A stretch of 10,000 nt of DNA from assembly GCF_020217185.1 (NCBI RefSeq), contig NZ_JAIWNX010000111.1, forward strand, positions 1 through 10,000. Direction: 5' to 3'. The notes under the pieces are model-generated. The model made no database searches. It had not been told where the DNA came from and worked only from the letters and a program-made list of their open reading frames with translations. This stretch comes from Asticcacaulis sp. Its GTDB lineage: Bacteria; Pseudomonadota; Alphaproteobacteria; Caulobacterales; Caulobacteraceae. Of the stretch, positions 5,132-10,000 are shown piece after piece; position 1 is the stretch's first letter, and every line of letters begins with the position of its first letter. The position numbers and the translations under genes are program-made.

Positions 5132-5233
5132 CCGACAGAGGCCGGTTATTGAGAAGCTACAGGGACCAGAGTGTTGCCACGCGAACCAGAAGAGTTTGCG
5201 ATCCATAAGAGACAGTCAGGAAGGCTCTACATC

Positions 5234-8089
5234 ATGAAAACCGGACACGGCACTTTCCGCCGCGCCACCTTGCTCTGCAGCGGAGCGGGCATCGCGCTCG
5301 TCACCTCGCTGGCCCTGTCGGCGCCCGTCATGGCGCAGGACACCGCCGCGAAACAGGCTGACGATGGCGTCACCGAGGTGGTGGTCACAGGTATCCGCCG
5401 CGGCATCCAGGACGCCATTTCCGCCAAGCGTAATTCGACCTCCATCGTCGAAGCCGTCTCGGCCGAAGACATTGGCAAGCTGCCGGATCAGTCGATTGCC
5501 GAATCCATCGCCCGCCTGCCCGGCATCGCGGCGCAACGCACCAATGGCCGCGCCCAGTCGCTGAGCGTGCGCGGTCTGGGGCCGGACTTCACTGTCACCA
5601 CGCTCAATGGCCGCGAACAGGTTTCGACCAATGACGGCCGTGGCGTCGAATTCGACCAGTATCCGTCGGAGCTGATCTCTCAGGTTCTGGTGTACAAGAC
5701 GCCGAACGCCTCCATGCCGACGCAAGGCATCGCCGGCACCGCCGATCTGCGCACCGTGCGCCCGCTGTCGTTCGGCAAGCAGGTCGTCGCGCTCAACTAT
5801 CGCCGCGAGCAAAACTCCAACGACGCCTTTATCGGCGGGTCGAGCAATACCGGCAACCGCTACGCCGTCACCTACATCGACCAGTTCTTCAACAAGACTT
5901 TGGGTGTGGCCATCGGCTACGCCTCGACCTCTTCGCCGTCGCAACTGCAAAAGTGGGAAGCCTGGGGCTATACGCGTAACTTCTACGGCACCAACAACAC
6001 CATTATCGACGGTGCCAAGCCCGAAGTCGCCTCGTCCAACCTCGACCGCGACGGCCTGATGGCCGTGCTGGAATGGAAGCCGAACGACCGTCTGCACATG
6101 ACCGTCGATGCCTACCATTCGGAGTTCAACGAGACGCAACTGCGTTCGCGCATCGAATTCCCGCTGTTCAACCCGGCCAATAACTCAGGCTCCTCCGCCT
6201 GCCCGACGGGCTGCGCCGGGGCCGCCGTGCCGCCGGGCTGGGATGGTCAGACGCGCCTCGTCTCCTACACCGCTTCCAACGGTCTGGTGAACAGCGCCAC
6301 CTTCTCCGGCATCAAGACGGTGCTCGGCAACTACGTCACGCAGCGCGAAGCCACGCTCGACAATATCGGCTGGAACACCCGCTATCGCCTCAGCGACAAC
6401 TGGCTGCTCGAAGCCGACCTGTCGCACGCCAAGGTCGATCGCACGGACCTGATTCTGGAAACCACCGCCGGTACGGGCCTTGACGGTTCGGGGGCGCTCG
6501 ACACCGTGACCATCAAGCAGTCGGGTCAGCAAGGCGCCACCATCACCTCGGCGCTCGACTACACCAATTACAGCACCATCTTCCTGACCGACCCGCGCGG
6601 CTGGGGCGGCGGTACGCAGGCCGGTTACCTGAAGAACCCGACGATTGTGGACGAACTGGACATCATCCGTCTGGCCGCCACGCGCACCTTCGACAACAAC
6701 CCGCTGTTCTCGAAAGTCTCGTTCGGCATCAACCGCACGGAACGTTCGAAGTCGAAGGTCGGCAACGAAGGCACGCTCACCCTGTCGAAGGCGGCCACGC
6801 CGGTCCCGATGTCGATGGCCGTGCCGGAACAGTATCGTCGCGGCACCACGGCGCTCGACTTCATCGGCATCAAGGGGATGATCTCCTATGATGCGCTCGG
6901 CATGTACAACGACGGCGTCTATACCTTCCGCCGCAACGTCGCGGCCAATGCCATCAAGAACACCTGGGCCGTGGATGAAACCGTCACCACCCTGTACTTC
7001 ATGGCCGACATCAATACCGAACTGCTGGGCAAGCCGCTTCTGGGCAATATCGGTGTCCAGCAGCAGCACGCCGAACAGACGGCGACCTCCATCTATACCG
7101 GCGGCACAGTGTCGCCTGACAACGGTCAGGTCATCACGGGCGGCACCGACTATAATGACGTCCTGCCCAGCCTGAACCTGAGCTGGGAAATCTTCGACAA
7201 CACGCAACTGCGCTTTGCCGCGGCCAAGACGCTGTCGCGTCCGAAGATGGAGGACATGTCGGCGGGCTTCAGCTACGACACCTGCCGCAATCCCTGCGCC
7301 ACGGTTACGGGCACGGGCGGCACCACCAACTACTACTGGACGGCCAATGGCGGTAACCCGGCGCTGGAGCCGTGGCGGGCGACCTCTTACGACCTGTCGA
7401 TCGAAAAATACTTCGGTCGCAAGGGCTATGTGGCGCTGGCCCTGTTCAAGAAGGACCTGACCTCCTACGTCTTCGACGCGCGCACCACCTATGACTTCAG
7501 CGACACGACGAAGTTTGCGGTCAATCCGAACCAGTTGGGGGCCGGCCTGCCGGCGCACCCGGCCCAGACCAACCGCGTGGGCATCTATTCGACCAAGCTG
7601 AACGGCGACGGCGGCTATATCCGCGGCCTCGAATTCTCGGCCTCCATTCCGGGTGAGCTGATTACGCCGTGGCTGGACGGGTTCGGGGTGATCTACAGCT
7701 TCACCAAGAACGAGTCGGAGATCAAGCCGAACGGCACGACGGCCATCCCCATCCCCGGCCTGTCGGAGAAGGTGGAAAACACCACCGTCTATTATGAAAA
7801 GTACGGCTTCTCGGCCCGCGTCTCGCAGCGCAAGCGCGATGACTTCCTGGGTGAAGTGCCCGACTATCAGAACAATGCCGAACTGGTCATGGTGAAGGGC
7901 GAATCGATCGTCGATGCGCAGCTCTCCTACACCTTCCAGAGCGGCCCGTTGAAGGACCTCAGCATCCTGCTGCAAGGCAACAACCTGACCAACGAGCCGT
8001 TCATGACCTACTACTCGACCCCGGCCGAAGTGCGTAAGTACGAAGACTACGGTTCGAGCTACATCATCGGTATCAACTACAAGTTCTGA
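5234..8089 (+). CDS. TonB-dependent outer-membrane receptor, Xanthomonas-Caulobacter type
   Basis: A 951-residue protein. The signal peptide (1-34) has a basic start, hydrophobic core and a VMA/Q cleavage site. A TonB-box-like stretch, TEVVVTG, lies at about 47-53, and the plug domain at about 60-175 (LPDQSIAESIARLPGI, then RGLGPDFTVTTLNGRE). The 22-strand barrel fills the rest and ends in an aromatic-rich strand closing on F951, the BAM insertion signal. Typical family blocks such as GGNPALEPWRATSYDLS (about 705-721) place it in the group catalogued as TIGR01782. Two short-spaced cysteine pairs (S-A-C-P-T-G-C and T-C-R-N-P-C) sit in likely external loops. It imports a substrate using TonB-ExbBD energy; the neighbouring GH2 enzyme suggests an oligosaccharide or glycoside. 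I chose ATG 5234 because AGGAAGG lies 9 nt upstream and the signal peptide begins there; the open frame extends 21 codons further up without an export signal. Confidence 0.93.
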   Translation: MKTGHGTFRRATLLCSGAGIALVTSLALSAPVMAQDTAAKQADDGVTEVVVTGIRRGIQDAISAKRNSTSIVEAVSAEDIGKLPDQSIAESIARLPGIAAQRTNGRAQSLSVRGLGPDFTVTTLNGREQVSTNDGRGVEFDQYPSELISQVLVYKTPNASMPTQGIAGTADLRTVRPLSFGKQVVALNYRREQNSNDAFIGGSSNTGNRYAVTYIDQFFNKTLGVAIGYASTSSPSQLQKWEAWGYTRNFYGTNNTIIDGAKPEVASSNLDRDGLMAVLEWKPNDRLHMTVDAYHSEFNETQLRSRIEFPLFNPANNSGSSACPTGCAGAAVPPGWDGQTRLVSYTASNGLVNSATFSGIKTVLGNYVTQREATLDNIGWNTRYRLSDNWLLEADLSHAKVDRTDLILETTAGTGLDGSGALDTVTIKQSGQQGATITSALDYTNYSTIFLTDPRGWGGGTQAGYLKNPTIVDELDIIRLAATRTFDNNPLFSKVSFGINRTERSKSKVGNEGTLTLSKAATPVPMSMAVPEQYRRGTTALDFIGIKGMISYDALGMYNDGVYTFRRNVAANAIKNTWAVDETVTTLYFMADINTELLGKPLLGNIGVQQQHAEQTATSIYTGGTVSPDNGQVITGGTDYNDVLPSLNLSWEIFDNTQLRFAAAKTLSRPKMEDMSAGFSYDTCRNPCATVTGTGGTTNYYWTANGGNPALEPWRATSYDLSIEKYFGRKGYVALALFKKDLTSYVFDARTTYDFSDTTKFAVNPNQLGAGLPAHPAQTNRVGIYSTKLNGDGGYIRGLEFSASIPGELITPWLDGFGVIYSFTKNESEIKPNGTTAIPIPGLSEKVENTTVYYEKYGFSARVSQRKRDDFLGEVPDYQNNAELVMVKGESIVDAQLSYTFQSGPLKDLSILLQGNNLTNEPFMTYYSTPAEVRKYEDYGSSYIIGINYKF
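5241..5251. repeat. CCGGACACGGC direct repeat, copy 2
   Basis: Partner of the copy at 5121-5131, located in codons 3-6 of the receptor gene, exactly 120 bp away. Confidence 0.4.
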
Positions 8090-8103
8090 TTGCTCAGAAC
8101 CTC

Positions 8104-8133
8104 CCCGGTCGGAGCGTTTCCGCTCTGACCGGG
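8104..8133 (+). terminator. Upstream hairpin of a double terminator after the receptor gene
   Basis: CCCGGTCGGAGCG (8104-8116) pairs with CGCTCTGACCGGG (8121-8133) around a TTTC loop: 13 bp with a single G-U wobble. It begins 14 nt after the receptor stop codon and has no T-run of its own. It could protect the receptor mRNA 3' end or assist the second hairpin. Confidence 0.7.
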
Positions 8134-8139
8134 TACTGG

Positions 8140-8167
8140 ACACCCGCTTCGGCGGGTGTTTTGTTTT
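8140..8167 (+). terminator. Intrinsic (rho-independent) terminator
   Basis: ACACCCGC (8140-8147) and GCGGGTGT (8152-8159) form a perfect 8-bp GC-rich stem closed by the stable TTCG tetraloop, followed directly by TTTGTTTT. This is a textbook terminator. The halogenase-like ATG lies only 29 nt beyond its end, so that gene depends on read-through or on a promoter buried upstream. Confidence 0.9.
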
Positions 8168-8196
8168 CACCCTCTCCTTTTTATCCGGGAACAGGC

Positions 8197-9696
8197 ATGG
8201 TCGATACAGTCAAGCGCATCGTTATTGCCGGTGGCGGCACGGCCGGATGGATGACCGCCGCCGCCCTGTCGCAGATCATGGGGGAACAGCTCAGCCTCGC
8301 CCTGATCGAGTCCGAAGAGATCGGCTCGGTCGGCGTCGGCGAAGCGACCATCCCGATGATCGCGCACTTCAACGCCCTCTTACGCCTCGACGAAAACGAC
8401 TTCCTGCGCGAAACCAAGGGTACGATCAAGCTCGGCATCGCCTTTGAAGGCTGGCGGCACGAAGGCCACAGCTATATGCACGCCTTTGGCACGCTGGGGC
8501 GCGATCTGGGCTCGGTGCCGTTTCACCACTACTGGCTTCAGGCGCATCTCGACGGGCAGGACGACGATCTGTGGGCCTATTCGCTGAACGAACGCGCCGC
8601 CTACGCCAACCGTTTCGCACCGCTGAACCAGATCCCCAATACGCCCCTGCCCGGCATGCCCTATGCCTATCATTTCGACGCCTCGCTCTACGCCCTCTAT
8701 CTGCGCCGACTGGCCGAAGCGAAGGGGGCGCGCCGCATCGAAGGGCGTATCCGCGACATCGCCCTGCACGCCGAAACGGGCCATGTGACGCGCCTCAGCC
8801 TTGAAGATGGCCAGCAGGTCGAGGGCGATCTGTTTATCGACTGTTCCGGCTTTCGCGGCCTGCTGATCGAAGGGGCGCTGAAAACCGGCTTCGAAAGCTG
8901 GAGACACCTGTTGCCGTGCGACCGCGCCTGGGCGGTGCCTTGCGAAAGCGTCTCGCCGCTTACCCCCTATACGCGCTCCATCGCCCGCGAAGCCGGCTGG
9001 CAGTGGCGCATCCCGCTTCAGCACCGCACCGGCAATGGCTACGTCTTCTGCAGCGACCATATCTCCGAAGACGAGGCCGCCACCCGCCTGTTGTCGCGGC
9101 TGGATGGTCAGGCGCTGGCCGATCCGCGCCTGATTCGCTTTGAAACCGGGCGGCGGCGTCTTCAGTGGAACGGCAATGTCATCGCGCTGGGCCTGTCATC
9201 CGGCTTTATAGAGCCGCTGGAATCGACCTCCATCCACCTCATCCAGTCGGGCATAGCGCGCCTGATCACCCTCTTCCCGCACGCCGGTTTCGACCCGGCT
9301 GTGGTGGCCGAATATAACCGTCAGAGCGCGCTGGAATTCGAGCTGATCCGCGACTTTATCGTCCTGCACTACCACGCCAATGAACGGCACGGCGAAGCCT
9401 TCTGGGATCAGGTGCGCCACATGGCCATTCCGGACGCGCTGGCGCACAAGATGACGCTGTTCCGCGCCTCTGGCCTGATTCAGCCCAACCCCAACGACCT
9501 GTTTCAGCTTCCCGCCTGGCTTCAGGTCATGGTAGGGCAGAATGTCCGCCCCGCCGCCGCGCACCCCTTCGTCGCCGCCGTGCCCGAAGCCGCGCGTCAG
9601 GACTATCTGGCCAATCTGCGGACCATTATCGGGCGGGCGGCAAACGGCCTGCCGACGCACGAGGCCTATATCGCCCAGCATTGCCGCGCGGTGTAG
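8197..9696 (+). CDS. Tryptophan-halogenase-family flavoprotein of a TonB-receptor locus
   Basis: A 499-residue protein in the flavin-dependent tryptophan halogenase family (PF04820), of usual length. The FAD-binding G-G-G-T-A-G-W motif is at 12-18 and the family's G-S-V-G-V-G-E-A-T-I-P at 43-53. The presumed catalytic lysine is K78, in the segment TIKLG before FEGW. W268-Q-W270-R-I-P273 fits the W-x-W-x-I-P signature, and S335-G-F-I-E-P-L-E342-S-T-S carries the Glu-Ser pair used in PrnA-like enzymes. By motif it could form hypohalous acid on reduced FAD and halogenate an indole-like substrate, given a partner flavin reductase, none of which is visible. Homologues sit beside TonB receptors in sugar loci of Caulobacter, Xanthomonas and sphingomonads, where their true role is unclear. 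The ATG at 8197 follows GGGAACAGG; a TTG at 8161 is in frame but falls in the terminator T-run. Confidence 0.88.
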   Translation: MVDTVKRIVIAGGGTAGWMTAAALSQIMGEQLSLALIESEEIGSVGVGEATIPMIAHFNALLRLDENDFLRETKGTIKLGIAFEGWRHEGHSYMHAFGTLGRDLGSVPFHHYWLQAHLDGQDDDLWAYSLNERAAYANRFAPLNQIPNTPLPGMPYAYHFDASLYALYLRRLAEAKGARRIEGRIRDIALHAETGHVTRLSLEDGQQVEGDLFIDCSGFRGLLIEGALKTGFESWRHLLPCDRAWAVPCESVSPLTPYTRSIAREAGWQWRIPLQHRTGNGYVFCSDHISEDEAATRLLSRLDGQALADPRLIRFETGRRRLQWNGNVIALGLSSGFIEPLESTSIHLIQSGIARLITLFPHAGFDPAVVAEYNRQSALEFELIRDFIVLHYHANERHGEAFWDQVRHMAIPDALAHKMTLFRASGLIQPNPNDLFQLPAWLQVMVGQNVRPAAAHPFVAAVPEAARQDYLANLRTIIGRAANGLPTHEAYIAQHCRAV

Positions 9697-9820
9697 TTTG
9701 CTATCGGCTGTTTAAACACCGTTACGGACGCACACATTTAATTTTTATTTTCGGAACGCTACCCATAAGGCCATAGTAAATGCGGGGCCTGATGCTCCCT
9801 TGCCTGCTGAGAGACGCCTT
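9697..9820 (+). promoter_or_regulatory. Intergenic region before the response regulator
   Basis: These 124 bp carry the perfect palindrome TGTTTAAACA (9709-9718), a CCG-TTA-CGG mini-hairpin followed by an AT-rich run (TTTAATTTTTATTTT), and GAGAG about 9 nt before the next ATG. The hairpin plus T-rich run could be a weak terminator for the preceding gene. No promoter stands out. Confidence 0.3.
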
Positions 9821-10000
9821 ATGATCGAAAAGAAGAACACCATTCTTGTGGTCGATGACGAAGACGAAATCCGCAAGATGCTGAACATCTTCCTCGATGT
9901 CGCCGATTTCAAGGTCGTCGAGAGCGAGAACGGTAAGCAGGCCATCCGCCTGTCGGCTTCGGTCAAGCCTGATCTGATCCTGCTCGATCTGGGCCTGCCC
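9821..10000 (+). CDS. Response regulator receiver domain, OmpR/KdpE-like, N-terminal fragment
   Basis: Sixty codons up to the window edge, frame open at the end. The receiver signature is clear: strand 1 T-I-L-V-V-D12-D13-E gives the acidic Mg-binding pair, and D56 in LILLDLGLP is the phosphoacceptor. The L-D-L-G-L-P form is characteristic of KdpE and close OmpR-family relatives, but the effector domain is outside the window, so single-domain or other output types remain possible. The ATG at 9821 has GAGAG about 9 nt upstream and places the first strand at the normal distance. No histidine kinase is visible. Nothing links it to the sugar locus beyond proximity; it probably begins a separate unit. 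Confidence 0.85.
   Translation, partial: MIEKKNTILVVDDEDEIRKMLNIFLDVADFKVVESENGKQAIRLSASVKPDLILLDLGLP

Larger units (their letters stand above)
4841..5233 (+). promoter_or_regulatory. Regulatory leader region of the TonB-dependent receptor gene
   Basis: These 393 bp hold no convincing gene. The left half is AT-rich against GC-rich neighbours and contains several palindromes, TTTGCAT twice (4886-4892 and 4906-4912, starts 20 bp apart, about two helical turns), and two copies of TTGCAAAAACA, each followed by a -10-like hexamer. The last part carries the receptor's ribosome binding site, AGGAAGG (5218-5224), 9 nt before the ATG. Individual elements are listed separately. Confidence 0.6.

Noticed and set aside
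4939..5208. An 89-codon open frame between the LacI and receptor genes
   Set aside because: No ribosome site and no recognisable domain; the stretch is dominated by palindromes and promoter-like elements, so regulatory DNA explains it better.
5171..5233. Receptor start 21 codons upstream
   Set aside because: The extra residues are charged and precede an otherwise ideal signal peptide; AGGAAGG supports the ATG at 5234.
6185..8170. A 661-codon open frame on the minus strand across the receptor gene
   Set aside because: Antisense shadow of the receptor: low-complexity Arg/Val/Gly/Asp composition, no motif, and it begins in the terminator region.

Overview
The window is high-GC alphaproteobacterial DNA and most resembles Caulobacteraceae (an Asticcacaulis- or Caulobacter-like genome). 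This rests on the TonB-dependent receptor, which is of the Xanthomonas-Caulobacter type, on its pairing with a tryptophan-halogenase-family flavoprotein, and on an operator-like site with a TAGCGCTA core of the kind described for the Caulobacter/Xanthomonas xylose regulators. The taxonomic call is inference; no rRNA or tRNA gene is present.

Layout. Minus strand, left side: the first 21 codons of a Dabb-domain protein (1-63), a MerC-family small membrane protein (159-599) with two Zur-box-like palindromes upstream, and a secreted NodB-type polysaccharide deacetylase (692-1420). A 255-bp divergent intergenic region (1421-1675) holds two near-adjacent, strikingly perfect hairpins. Plus strand from there on: an exported glycoside hydrolase family 2 enzyme (1676-3757), a LacI-family regulator (3827-4840), a 393-bp regulatory region dense in palindromes and promoter-like elements, a large TonB-dependent receptor (5234-8089), a double hairpin ending in a canonical intrinsic terminator, a tryptophan-halogenase-family protein (8197-9696), and the first 60 codons of an OmpR/KdpE-like response regulator (9821 to the window end).

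How it fits together. GH2, LacI regulator, TonB receptor and halogenase-like flavoprotein form a recognisable carbohydrate-utilisation locus. The receptor would bring an oligosaccharide or glycoside across the outer membrane. The exported GH2 enzyme would release a sugar from it (beta-galactoside-like by sequence, substrate unproven). The LacI protein would sense a sugar and control the receptor promoter, and probably its own operon. The halogenase-like protein is a recurrent but functionally unexplained partner of such receptors.

I see no defence system, CRISPR array, insertion sequence or phage gene. The points most worth a second look are the LacI regulator with an unusual hinge, the dense receptor leader, the terminator placed just ahead of the halogenase-like gene, the twin hairpins before the GH2 gene, and the Zur-like control of a MerC protein whose mercury-type distal cysteines are absent and whose tail is histidine-rich.
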